A stretch of 8,491 nucleotides of DNA from Synechococcus sp. HW_metabat.54. GTDB lineage: Bacteria; Cyanobacteriota; Cyanobacteriia; PCC-6307; Cyanobiaceae. Below are positions 1 through 6,309 of this stretch, one piece after another. Made by a program: the position numbers and the translations under genes. The notes under the pieces were generated by a model. That model had not been told where the DNA came from and searched no databases. It was given only the letters and a program-made list of their open reading frames with translations. Where the stretch lies: contig JAAZVJ010000032.1 in assembly GCA_018623675.1 (NCBI GenBank), forward strand, positions 1-8,491, given 5' to 3'. Each line of letters opens with the position of its first letter. The first letter of the stretch is position 1.

Positions 1-310
1 GTTGATCGGCCCCCAGGCCAGCCGATCTGAACTGGCCGACTTCGACTCCAAGATCCGCGCCAATCCCCGCAACTTCATCGCCCAACCCACCCTGCAGCTG
101 TCCACCGTTCCCTCTCTGAGCAATGGGGAGATTTATCCCTGCCATGTGGATCTACGGCCCTACGTCTTGCGCGGACGACAGAACTGGGTCAGTCCAGGGG
201 GGCTGACACGCGTTGCTCTCAAACGAGGCTCCCTGGTGGTGAACTCGTCTCAGGGCGGTGGCTGCAAAGACACCTGGATCGTTGATGAACAGGAGGTGCT
301 GCCGTGCTGA
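1..310 (+). CDS. Circularly permuted ATP-grasp protein (COG2308 family), C-terminal fragment
   Basis: This is the 3' end of a gene that begins left of the window; the frame is open from base 2, and the TTG there is an internal leucine codon rather than a start. The visible residues match the C-terminal part of the circularly permuted ATP-grasp family: a '[17 protein letters not shown]' stretch, then 'HVDLRPYVL', '[10 protein letters not shown]', and the highly typical '[14 protein letters not shown]'. Proteins of this family are predicted ATP-dependent carboxylate-amine ligases acting in the cytoplasm; the substrate is not known. The stop codon (308-310) overlaps the start of the alpha-E gene, so the two are almost certainly co-transcribed and translationally coupled. 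The family assignment rests on motif recognition and is strong. The catalytic ATP-binding part lies outside the window, so its integrity cannot be judged. Confidence 0.9.
   Translation, partial: LIGPQASRSELADFDSKIRANPRNFIAQPTLQLSTVPSLSNGEIYPCHVDLRPYVLRGRQNWVSPGGLTRVALKRGSLVVNSSQGGGCKDTWIVDEQEVLPC
291..297 (+). promoter_or_regulatory. Shine-Dalgarno sequence for the alpha-E gene
   Basis: AGGAGGT lies six bases before the GTG at 304. It is the strongest ribosome binding site in the window and fixes that GTG as the start. It lies inside the end of the upstream ATP-grasp coding region, which fits coupled translation of the two genes. Confidence 0.8.
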
Positions 311-1311
311 GCCGCGTTGCCGACTCTCTCTATTGGATTCATCGCTACTTAGAGCGCGCTGAACACATCGCCCGCTTCCTCGAGGTGAGTGAAGCCATGG
401 CTCTCGACTGCCCCCCCGGCAGCAGCGAACCGTGGCTGCCCCTGGTGGAGGCCACCGGCGATCGCCAGCGCTTCGATGCGGCCTACCCCACAGGCAGCCC
501 TGCGGACGTGGTTCGCTTCCTGCTTCACGACCTGGAGAACCCCAACAGCATCGTGAGCTGCATCGCCATGGCCCGCGAAAACGCGCGCCAGATCCGCGAT
601 GTGATCACGACAGAAATGTGGGAGCAGATTAATGATCTGCACTTGAGCCTGCAGGAGGGCGAAGCGATCTGGATGGAACCCATCCAAGAGCAGCTGCACA
701 GCATCCGCCGGGGTTGCCAAGTGTTCTATGGCATCACCGATTCCAGCCTCAGCCGCGACCTCAGTTGGCTGTTCAGTCAACTGGGGCGTTTGATCGAACG
801 GGCCGACAAGACCTCACGGATCCTCGACGTGAAGTACTTCCTGCTGCTCCCCTCACCGGAAGCAGTGGGAGGCGTGCTCGATGAACTGCAATGGATCACC
901 TTGCTGCGCACCGCAGGGGCCTATCAGATGTATCGCCAGAGCATGCAGCGAGCGATCACTCCGGCTTCGGTCGCCAACTTCTTGCTTCTGGATCCGATTT
1001 TCCCGCGATCGGTGCGCTTCTGTTTGCAAGGAATTCACGACACCCTGCAACAGATTCAGAGCCAGCCGGTGCAAACCGCTCCGGATGATCTCGAGTGTTT
1101 GCGTGGTCAACTGCTCGCCCGCTGGAGCTACGTGCGCATCGATGCCTTGATCGATAACGGGCTCCATGAAGCCATCGATCAGCTGCAACAGGACCTCAAT
1201 CGCCTGCACAGCCTGATCCACGCCCGCTATTTCACCTCCACCGAACTGCCGGTTACACCCACAGACATCCCCCTGACGCCCCCATGCGTGCCCGCATCAT
1301 TCACCGCCTGA
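304..1311 (+). CDS. Alpha-E domain protein (COG2307, DUF403)
   Basis: A 335-residue soluble, mostly helical protein. The N-terminus '[20 protein letters not shown]' (residues 1-20) is the family hallmark. Other family-like blocks are '[11 protein letters not shown]' (91-101), '[18 protein letters not shown]' (161-178) and 'RSVRFCL' (235-241). Alpha-E proteins have no established reaction. They are nearly always encoded next to circularly permuted ATP-grasp and transglutaminase-like proteins, as here, and are thought to work with them in making or processing a peptide-like amide. The start is GTG at 304, chosen because of the AGGAGGT site just upstream; it overlaps the preceding gene by 7 bp. 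The last 25 or so residues (after 'ARYFTS') are rich in proline and threonine and look like a non-conserved tail. That tail is encoded in the region overlapping the next gene. Family identity is secure, function is not. Confidence 0.92.
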   Translation: MLSRVADSLYWIHRYLERAEHIARFLEVSEAMALDCPPGSSEPWLPLVEATGDRQRFDAAYPTGSPADVVRFLLHDLENPNSIVSCIAMARENARQIRDVITTEMWEQINDLHLSLQEGEAIWMEPIQEQLHSIRRGCQVFYGITDSSLSRDLSWLFSQLGRLIERADKTSRILDVKYFLLLPSPEAVGGVLDELQWITLLRTAGAYQMYRQSMQRAITPASVANFLLLDPIFPRSVRFCLQGIHDTLQQIQSQPVQTAPDDLECLRGQLLARWSYVRIDALIDNGLHEAIDQLQQDLNRLHSLIHARYFTSTELPVTPTDIPLTPPCVPASFTA

Positions 1312-2180
1312 GGTATCAATACGACGCCCCGGTGAATCTGGGGGACCATCGCCTTTGCCTCAAACCAAGGGGGCACGGATTCCAGCGTCTGCTCGATCAC
1401 ACCCTCTCCGTGCTTCCCGAACCCTGCCAACGACGGGAACTGCTGGCCGCCAGCGGCGACGAAATCCTGCGGCTGGGCTTCCTGGGCAGCACCGACCAAC
1501 TCTGTTTCGAAGCGAGCAGTTGGGTGGAAACGCGGCCAGCCCCAGCGCTCGACAGCTGCTTCAACGGCATGGAACCCCCACTCCCCTACCCCCGCGGCCA
1601 GCTCAACCAGGATCTGCTGGGGGCTCTGGAAGGGTGGCTTCCGAATGGTCAACACGAACCCTCAGCCATCGATCTCACCCAGGAAGCGCTGATGGGCAGC
1701 AACCAGCAAACGCTCGCCTTCCTGCACCAGCTGATCGAACTGATTCAGGATCGCGTCAAGTACACCCAACGCCACGTTGGTCCAGCCTGGCCCGCGGGCC
1801 GCACCCTGCGCGAGCGCATTGGATCCTGCCGCGATTTGGCAATGTTGATGGTGGCCTGTTGCCGCGTGGTGGGACTGCCAGCGCGCTTTGTGAGCGGTTA
1901 CCAACTGCTGGATCCAGCACCGGAGCAGTACGACTTGCACGCATGGACCGAGGTGTACCTGCCCGGCGCCGGTTGGCGTGGCTTCGATCCCAGCGCCGGC
2001 CGTGAAGTGAACGACCGCTACGTGGTGCTGGCCACATCCTCGAAACCTGAACTCACCGCAGCCGTTAGCGGCAGCTTTAGTGGCCCACCCAACACTGCCA
2101 GCGAACTGAACTGGAGCATCAGCGTGGAAGAGGAAACAAGCGAAGGCAAGGGCGTCAAACCCCAGCTTCAGGCGGCCTGA
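1284..2180 (+). CDS. Transglutaminase-like cysteine peptidase/amidase (COG1305)
   Basis: A 298-residue protein with no signal peptide. Residues 1-90 look like the bacterial transglutaminase N-terminal beta domain ('[17 protein letters not shown]' is a typical opening). The catalytic core is intact: Cys182 in 'GSCRDLA', His219 in 'DLHAWTEVYLPG' and Asp235 in 'RGFDPSAG'. In this family the triad usually cleaves or transfers amide bonds. The ATG at 1284 lies 28 bp inside the end of the alpha-E gene and lacks its own ribosome binding site, so translation probably depends on the upstream gene. The residues after about 255 are low in conservation-like features. The last codons and the stop form the left arm and loop of the inverted repeat at 2159-2189. 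The neighbouring ATP-grasp and alpha-E genes suggest one pathway; a paired ligase and amidase is an inference. The physiological substrate is unknown. Confidence 0.92.
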   Translation: MRARIIHRLRYQYDAPVNLGDHRLCLKPRGHGFQRLLDHTLSVLPEPCQRRELLAASGDEILRLGFLGSTDQLCFEASSWVETRPAPALDSCFNGMEPPLPYPRGQLNQDLLGALEGWLPNGQHEPSAIDLTQEALMGSNQQTLAFLHQLIELIQDRVKYTQRHVGPAWPAGRTLRERIGSCRDLAMLMVACCRVVGLPARFVSGYQLLDPAPEQYDLHAWTEVYLPGAGWRGFDPSAGREVNDRYVVLATSSKPELTAAVSGSFSGPPNTASELNWSISVEEETSEGKGVKPQLQAA

Positions 2181-2189
2181 AGCTGGGGT
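2159..2189. terminator. Bidirectional terminator-like hairpin between convergent genes
   Basis: A perfect inverted repeat with 14-bp arms (2159-2172 and 2176-2189) around a 3-base loop. It lies exactly where the rightward transglutaminase gene and the leftward cupin gene converge. Both TGA stop codons are in the arms (2178-2180 on +, 2170-2168 on -), and they pair with each other. The stem is long and GC-rich, but neither side has a strong T-run, so it may also act as an RNA 3'-end stabiliser. A smaller hairpin (6-bp arms, 2192-2197 and 2203-2208) follows three bases later on the + side. Confidence 0.65.
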
Positions 2190-2749
2190 CTCACTCCATG
2201 GAGGAGTGGCTTCGGCGAACCGATAGCCGTCGCTGCCATCAATGCGGGAATGCGAGCACTGTTGTAAACCCGAAATTCCCGCACGAGGGACACACCAACC
2301 TCACGCACCGCTTGATTCAGAACCACCGAACCCTCTGGGTCGGAAATCGAGCGGTGAAACGTGCCAGGCGGGATGCGCAGAATGTCGCCACCGCTCTCGA
2401 GCCGCACGATGTGGAAGGGCACCTCCCAAGCCAGATTCACCAGATAAAAGGTGCGTCCACCACTGGCGGCCAACAGGTTGTCCTCCTGATGGGGGTGGAG
2501 ATAAAACTGCCAAGCTCCGGTCTCGGCATCATCCGGTGGGCTGACGGCAGGGCCGGAATGAATCACCAAATCGCGGGCGTTCGACGTTCCCACCGTGACG
2601 TCGAAGAAACGCACCGAAGGAGTGTCTCGAAAGCGCTCGTAAGCGAGCAGTTCAAACATGGCGAAACCGGTTGATCCGGTGGTCTGAGCTGGTTGTACCG
2701 AAAGCGACCTTGCAACGTCGTGGCAACCAACACCCTTACCGGGTTCCAT
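2168..2749 (-). CDS. Small cupin-domain protein of unknown function
   Basis: A 193-residue protein with a single cupin barrel. Cupin motif 2 is clear: G-x5-P-x-G-x2-H in 'GDILRIPPGTFH', residues 121-132. Motif 1 is a looser 'YLHPHQEDNLLAASGG' (about 83-98), with His85, His87 and Glu89 as possible metal ligands alongside His132. Cupins of this kind can be isomerases, dioxygenases or sugar epimerases, and the sequence does not say which. The start is uncertain. ATG at 2749 overlaps the moaA stop as TGATG and has AGGGGG just upstream, which favours coupled translation. The first 30 residues look unconserved, however, and the ATG at 2659 would give a 163-residue protein starting 'MFELLAYERF' right at the domain. 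The gene is last in the mobA-moaA unit, which hints at, but does not prove, a link to molybdenum or nitrate metabolism. Its final codons lie in the shared terminator repeat. Confidence 0.78.
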   Translation of the reverse strand: MEPGKGVGCHDVARSLSVQPAQTTGSTGFAMFELLAYERFRDTPSVRFFDVTVGTSNARDLVIHSGPAVSPPDDAETGAWQFYLHPHQEDNLLAASGGRTFYLVNLAWEVPFHIVRLESGGDILRIPPGTFHRSISDPEGSVVLNQAVREVGVSLVREFRVYNSARIPALMAATAIGSPKPLLHGVRPQLQAA

Positions 2750-3801
2750 CAGCCCCCTAAATAAGCCATCTCCGCATGGGACGATCCATTCCCCACCTGC
2801 GCGCGGAGCTCGCTGTAGCGATCACCCCGTTGTTGCCAAAGCGCGGCCATGGTCTTGAACAAACCATCGCGATCCACCACGGGCGTCAGCCAAGGCTTGA
2901 GGTCAACACCTTCTGCGGCAAACAAACAGGTGAAGGCTTGGCCATCGGCGGTGATGCGCAAACGATTGCAGTCACCACAGAAGGGCTCACTAATCGAGGC
3001 GATCGTGCCCAGCACACCTCCGCCATCCCGGTAACGCCAACGGCTCGCAGTGGCGTGATCAGCACGACCTTCCGGCTCGAGCGGCCACCTCGCCTGCAAA
3101 CGCTTCACCATCTCAGCAGCGGGCAACACTTGCTCAGAAGACCAGCCATTGCGATTCCCCACATCCATGTATTCGATCAAGCGCAGCTCGATGCCTCGAT
3201 CACGGGCCAATGCCGCCAGGGGAATCAATTGATCATCGTTATGGCCGCGCTGAATCACGCTGTTCAGCTTCAGCTGCCCTAGGGCTGGGTCAAAACCGGC
3301 CTGCACAGCTGCATCCAATGCCGCCGTCACCTGCACGAGTAAGCGCTCGCCTGCTGAAGCACCTCCCTGCAAGCCAGCCATCTGAGCCGCCGCTTCAGGC
3401 TCAGCAGCATCAAGACTGACGGTGAGTCGAGCCACCCCCAAGGCCTTCAGCTGACCTGCCCGTTGGGGTGTCAACAACACCCCATTGGTGGTGAGGGTGA
3501 CCTGCTGAAGGGCGTGGATCGGGTCTGCAGCATCCACCCGCGCAGCAGCAATGGTCTCCAACAGAGGCCAAAGACGGTCACTTAAGAGGGGTTCACCCCC
3601 GGTGAGGCGCAACGTCTGCGCGCCTAGCCCGCACGCCGCACGCACCACCGCCAACTGGGCTTCAAGGCTCAGTAATCCAGGCGGTTCATCCCCGTCCGGA
3701 CAGCAATAGGGACAAGCCAAGTTGCAACGCCCGGTGAGCGAAAGGCGCAGCACCCCCAATGGCCTGGCATGGCGATCAACAACAGGGGCGTCAGCGTGCA
3801 T
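2749..3801 (-). CDS. moaA: GTP 3',8-cyclase MoaA, molybdenum cofactor biosynthesis
   Basis: A 350-residue radical-SAM enzyme that, with MoaC, converts GTP to cyclic pyranopterin monophosphate, the first step of molybdopterin synthesis. The N-terminal radical-SAM cluster motif C-x3-C-x2-C is at Cys26, Cys30 and Cys33 ('GRCNLACPYC'), followed by the SAM-binding 'TGGEPL' (67-72). The second, substrate-binding cluster uses Cys275, Cys278 and Cys292 (C-x2-C-x13-C). The protein ends in the double glycine typical of active MoaA ('MAYLGG'). The frame stays open upstream to 4008, but those residues match nothing in MoaA and lie inside mobA. The ATG at 3801 gives a normal length and an 11-bp overlap with the mobA end. 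The stop overlaps the cupin start. The product serves the molybdoenzyme NarB encoded nearby. Confidence 0.95.
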   Translation of the reverse strand: MHADAPVVDRHARPLGVLRLSLTGRCNLACPYCCPDGDEPPGLLSLEAQLAVVRAACGLGAQTLRLTGGEPLLSDRLWPLLETIAAARVDAADPIHALQQVTLTTNGVLLTPQRAGQLKALGVARLTVSLDAAEPEAAAQMAGLQGGASAGERLLVQVTAALDAAVQAGFDPALGQLKLNSVIQRGHNDDQLIPLAALARDRGIELRLIEYMDVGNRNGWSSEQVLPAAEMVKRLQARWPLEPEGRADHATASRWRYRDGGGVLGTIASISEPFCGDCNRLRITADGQAFTCLFAAEGVDLKPWLTPVVDRDGLFKTMAALWQQRGDRYSELRAQVGNGSSHAEMAYLGG

Positions 3802-4390
3802 CAGCCAACGCTGCCAGATCGCTGCGCCCGTTGAAATTGCGCAGTTGGTCGGCAGAGAACTGCACGGAGCGATAGGGAATGCGCTCCAACCAACGCAGCC
3901 AACGCAGATCACCCTGATCAAGCTGATCACGGAGTGCCATGGCAAAGGGATCACCCGGGGGATAGATCCCCAACAAGGGCTGCAAACGCTCACCATCGTC
4001 AGCGACAACCGCTTGTTCAGGGTTCTGCTGCCAGGCCTGAATCAGAACGTTCAACAAGTCGGGCGTCAGCAGAGGCATGTCCACCGGAGTGACCAGCAGA
4101 GGCTGCTGGGAGCCAACCGTCAGCAGCTGGCCAAAGGCATGCAAGGGACCCAAACCAGACGGCTTCTCCACCAGGAACTCAACCCCCGACCAACCCTCCA
4201 GAAGCTGCTGATGGCTGGCATGCCGGCTCACCACCACCACCGGAAGCGAAAGGTCGCGCAAGTGTTGAACCAACTGAGACAGCCAAACCCCACCCTGGGG
4301 ATGGGGCAACAAGGCCTTATCACTCCCCATGCGACGACTTGCACCTCCGCTGAGCACGCAGGCCGTGAGTTCACCCGCACCAGCCTTCAT
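3791..4390 (-). CDS. mobA: Molybdenum cofactor guanylyltransferase MobA
   Basis: A 199-residue cytoplasmic nucleotidyltransferase that transfers GMP from GTP to molybdopterin, giving the guanine dinucleotide cofactor required by NarB-type nitrate reductases. The GTP-binding signature 'LSGGASRRMGSDK' is at residues 13-25, followed by 'GPL' (81-83), the acidic metal-site loop 'TPVDMPLL' (101-108) and 'NFNGRSDL' near the C-terminus (185-192), all placed as in MobA. The frame extends upstream to 4468, but those 26 extra residues are not MobA-like and lie in AT-rich promoter-type DNA, so the ATG at 4390 is preferred; only a weak GAG lies before it. The gene is first in the leftward mobA-moaA-cupin unit and diverges from nrtP. 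Confidence 0.93.
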   Translation of the reverse strand: MKAGAGELTACVLSGGASRRMGSDKALLPHPQGGVWLSQLVQHLRDLSLPVVVVSRHASHQQLLEGWSGVEFLVEKPSGLGPLHAFGQLLTVGSQQPLLVTPVDMPLLTPDLLNVLIQAWQQNPEQAVVADDGERLQPLLGIYPPGDPFAMALRDQLDQGDLRWLRWLERIPYRSVQFSADQLRNFNGRSDLAALADAR

Positions 4391-4441
4391 GGGCTGCTCA
4401 ACATGAATCACTGAATCGTTGAAGAACAAGCCCAAAACATT

Positions 4442-4455
4442 GTGCGATTTGATAC
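4442..4455. promoter_or_regulatory. NtcA-like binding site (GTG-N8-TAC)
   Basis: GTG, eight bases, TAC matches the global nitrogen regulator NtcA consensus GTA-N8-TAC at five of six fixed positions. It lies 52 bp before the mobA ATG and 217 bp before nrtP. The palindromic site could serve either strand. NtcA is known to activate nitrate assimilation genes in cyanobacteria. No good -10 box is seen at the expected 22-bp distance on either side, so this is a candidate only. Confidence 0.35.
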
Positions 4456-4534
4456 CAAAATCCAGCAATTAAGTACTGCCAATACAAACAATCACCCTGA
4501 CTGATGCTCGCCAAGAACCTTTATCCGCCTTTCC

Positions 4535-4548
4535 GTAACAGTGAACAC
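4535..4548 (+). promoter_or_regulatory. NtcA-like binding site upstream of nrtP (GTA-N8-CAC)
   Basis: GTA, eight bases, CAC matches the NtcA consensus at five of six fixed positions. If NtcA bound here at the usual -41.5 position, transcription would start near 4583 and the -10 element would be 'TTCACT' at 4571-4576, which is only a partial match to TAN3T. That start would give nrtP a leader of about 90 bases. The site is plausible by location but not proven. Confidence 0.38.
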
Positions 4549-4568
4549 CGTGAAGGGCATGGCGGTCA

Positions 4569-4598
4569 CGTTCACTAGCTCCCGTGAACGGTCTTTTT
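4569..4598 (+). terminator. Terminator-like hairpin in the nrtP upstream region
   Basis: Perfect 7-bp arms CGTTCAC (4569-4575) and GTGAACG (4584-4590) enclose an 8-base loop. Three bases later comes a run of five T (4594-4598). The geometry resembles a modest intrinsic terminator or attenuator for rightward transcription, ending about 75 bases before the nrtP start codon. The same dyad could instead be an operator for a dimeric regulator. The stem is short, so the terminator reading is tentative. Confidence 0.35.
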
Positions 4599-4671
4599 GT
4601 TCGGCACCGTCCAACTTCTTCACCTCAGCACCTTTTTTCCGACGCTCGAGGTCACCACAACACCTATCCCA

Positions 4672-6234
4672 ATGCTTGGCGATCTTTGGTCGTTCCAAGG
4701 GAGATACCGAACACTCCATCTCACTTGGATCGCCTTTTTCCTGACGTTCGTCGTCTGGTTCAACCTGGCCCCACTGGCCACCACCGTGAAAGCGGACCTC
4801 GGTCTGACTGTTGGCCAGATCCGCACCGTGGCCATCTGCAACGTGGCCCTCACCATTCCTGCCCGCGTGCTGATCGGCATGCTGCTGGACAAATTTGGCC
4901 CCCGGATCACCTATTCCTCGATCCTGGTGTTCTCGGTCATCCCCTGCTTGTTGTTTGCCTCCGCGCAGGACTTCAACCAGCTCGTGGTGGCTCGTCTTCT
5001 CCTTTCCATCGTTGGCGCCGGCTTCGTGATCGGCATCCGCATGGTGGCGGAGTGGTTCCCTCCTAAGGAAATCGGCCTTGCTGAAGGCATCTACGGCGGC
5101 TGGGGCAACTTCGGCTCCGCCTTCTCCGCTCTGAGCATGGTGGCCCTTGCCGGCTTCCTGTCCTTCTCCGGCGGTTTTGAGCTGCCCACTGGAGCCATCC
5201 TGAACTGGCGCGGTGCGATCGCCCTTACCGGCATCGTGTCTGCCGTTTACGGCGTCTTCTACTTCTTCAACGTCACCGATACCCCTCCCGGGAAGGTGTA
5301 CCAGAAGCCTGCCAAGAGTGCCGGTCTTGAAGTCACCTCCATGCGTGATTTCTGGGGCCTGCTGGGCATGAATGTGCCCTTCGCTGCCATCCTCTGCGTG
5401 CTCTGCTGGCGCCTGCAGAAAGTCGGCTTCCTCAACGCTGGCACCTACCCGCTGGCCCTCGCCGCGGTGGCTGTGTGGTTCGGCTTCCAAACCTGGGGCA
5501 TCATCCGCACCAACCGGGATCTGATCCTGGGCAACAAGGTGTATCCCAAGGAAGATCGCTACGAGTTCCGCCAAGTGGCGATTCTCGAACTCACCTACAT
5601 CGTCAACTTCGGTTCCGAACTGGCCGTGGTGTCGATGCTTCCCACCTTCTTCGAAACCACTTTCGATCTGCCCAAGGCCACCGCGGGCATCCTTGCCTCC
5701 TGCTTCGCCTTCGTGAACCTGGTGGCACGCCCTGCCGGCGGTCTGATCTCAGACAAAGTCGGTAGCCGCAAAAACACCATGGGCTTCCTCACCGCAGGCC
5801 TGGGTGTGGGCTACCTGGTGATGAGCATGATCAAGCCCGGCACCTTCTCCGGCACCACCGGCATCGCTGTTGCCGTTGTGATCACCATGCTGGCCTCCTT
5901 CTTTGTGCAGTCCGGTGAAGGCGCCACCTTCGCCCTGGTGCCCCTGGTCAAGCGTCGCGTCACCGGTCAGGTTGCTGGCCTGGTGGGCGCCTACGGAAAC
6001 GTTGGTGCTGTGACCTACCTCACCATCTTCAGCCTCCTTCCCATGTGGATGGGTGGCGGTGGAGAGCCCACTCCTGAAGTGATTGCTGCCTCCAACAGTG
6101 CCTTCTTCCAGATCCTGGGTGTGGCCGGTCTGGTGGTTGCCTTCTTCTGCTTCTTCTTCCTCAAAGAGCCCAAAGGCTCCTTTGCGGATCTCCATGAAGG
6201 TGAAGAGGCTGCTCCTGCCATTGCAGGTCAGTGA
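4672..6234 (+). CDS. nrtP: Nitrate/nitrite permease NrtP, major facilitator family
   Basis: A 520-residue inner-membrane transporter of the nitrate/nitrite porter branch of the major facilitator superfamily; it imports nitrate (and probably nitrite). The MFS loop motif is 'GMLLDKFGPR' (69-78), with its second-half counterpart around 'DKVGSRKNTMG' (361-371). The two nitrate-porter signatures are 'GGWGNFGSAFSAL' (142-154) and 'VGAYGNVGAVTYL' (438-450). A conserved-type arginine sits in 'GIRMVAEWFP' (121-130). Two further hydrophobic stretches (about 232-246 and 258-276) lie between the sixth and seventh standard segments. The ATG at 4672 is chosen because 'MLGDLWSFQGRY' is the usual NrtP opening. 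The frame extends upstream to a TTG at 4597, but that stretch contains regulatory-looking DNA. No clear ribosome binding site precedes the ATG. The gene is also called napA in marine cyanobacteria. It is followed by narB, with two hairpins in between. Confidence 0.95.
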   Translation: MLGDLWSFQGRYRTLHLTWIAFFLTFVVWFNLAPLATTVKADLGLTVGQIRTVAICNVALTIPARVLIGMLLDKFGPRITYSSILVFSVIPCLLFASAQDFNQLVVARLLLSIVGAGFVIGIRMVAEWFPPKEIGLAEGIYGGWGNFGSAFSALSMVALAGFLSFSGGFELPTGAILNWRGAIALTGIVSAVYGVFYFFNVTDTPPGKVYQKPAKSAGLEVTSMRDFWGLLGMNVPFAAILCVLCWRLQKVGFLNAGTYPLALAAVAVWFGFQTWGIIRTNRDLILGNKVYPKEDRYEFRQVAILELTYIVNFGSELAVVSMLPTFFETTFDLPKATAGILASCFAFVNLVARPAGGLISDKVGSRKNTMGFLTAGLGVGYLVMSMIKPGTFSGTTGIAVAVVITMLASFFVQSGEGATFALVPLVKRRVTGQVAGLVGAYGNVGAVTYLTIFSLLPMWMGGGGEPTPEVIAASNSAFFQILGVAGLVVAFFCFFFLKEPKGSFADLHEGEEAAPAIAGQ

Positions 6235-6248
6235 TTCATAGATCCCCT

Positions 6249-6266
6249 CGGTCGCATTAGCGACCG
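6249..6266 (+). other. First hairpin of the nrtP-narB spacer
   Basis: Arms CGGTCGC (6249-6255) and GCGACCG (6260-6266) form a 7-bp GC-rich stem with an ATTA loop, beginning 15 bases after the nrtP stop. It has no T-run of its own. It may protect the nrtP mRNA 3' end or assist the terminator that follows four bases later. Confidence 0.6.
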
Positions 6267-6270
6267 TTCG

Positions 6271-6299
6271 GCCCGGGAGTCACCTCCCGGGCTTTTCTT
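6271..6299 (+). terminator. Intrinsic terminator between nrtP and narB
   Basis: A 9-bp stem of GCCCGGGAG (6271-6279) and CTCCCGGGC (6284-6292) with a TCAC loop is followed directly by TTTTCTT. This is a standard rho-independent terminator shape. It ends only about ten bases before the narB ATG, so narB expression needs either partial read-through or a promoter overlapping the hairpins. Confidence 0.8.
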
Positions 6300-6309
6300 A
6301 CTCATTGAG

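Larger units (their letters stand above)
4391..4671. other. Divergent mobA/nrtP intergenic promoter region
   Basis: This 281-bp gene-free stretch must hold the promoters for both the leftward mobA unit and rightward nrtP. The part from about 4405 to 4490 is clearly more AT-rich than the surrounding genes. It contains two NtcA-like half-site pairs with the standard 8-base spacing (4442-4455 and 4535-4548). A third near-match, GTA-N7-TAC at 4473-4485, has one base too few. A hairpin with a T-run lies at 4569-4598, and several copies of GTGAA occur between 4541 and 4589. I found no convincing TAN3T -10 box at the ideal distance for either direction, so the start sites remain unassigned. Confidence 0.7.

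Noticed and set aside
457..466. GGCGATCGCC, containing the cyanobacterial HIP1 octamer; a second GCGATCGC is at 5215-5222.
   Set aside because: Only two copies were noticed in 8.5 kb of GC-rich DNA, both inside coding regions, so nothing suggests the enrichment seen in HIP1-rich cyanobacteria.
3802..4008. Upstream extension of the moaA frame by 69 codons.
   Set aside because: It lies within mobA, shows no MoaA homology and would give an over-long protein; the ATG at 3801 fits the family.
3722..4414. A 230-codon plus-strand open frame opposite mobA.
   Set aside because: It is the complement of a well-supported mobA gene; its translation is full of Gln, His and Arg and resembles no protein I recognise.
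4391..4468. Upstream extension of the mobA frame by 26 codons.
   Set aside because: The residues are not MobA-like, and the DNA is AT-rich and contains an NtcA-like site, so it is more likely promoter.
4597..4671. Upstream extension of the nrtP frame from a TTG.
   Set aside because: It begins in the T-run of a hairpin, has no ribosome binding site, and the usual NrtP N-terminus starts at the ATG at 4672.
4492..5574. A 360-codon open frame on the minus strand across the mobA-nrtP spacer and the first half of nrtP.
   Set aside because: It lies opposite the strongly recognised NrtP frame. Its translation is rich in His, Glu, Gly and Asp with no domain character, as expected for the antisense of a GC-rich membrane protein gene.
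5749..6195. A 148-codon minus-strand frame opposite the nrtP 3' half.
   Set aside because: It is antisense to recognised transmembrane coding sequence, with a His/Gly/Glu-rich translation and no start signal.
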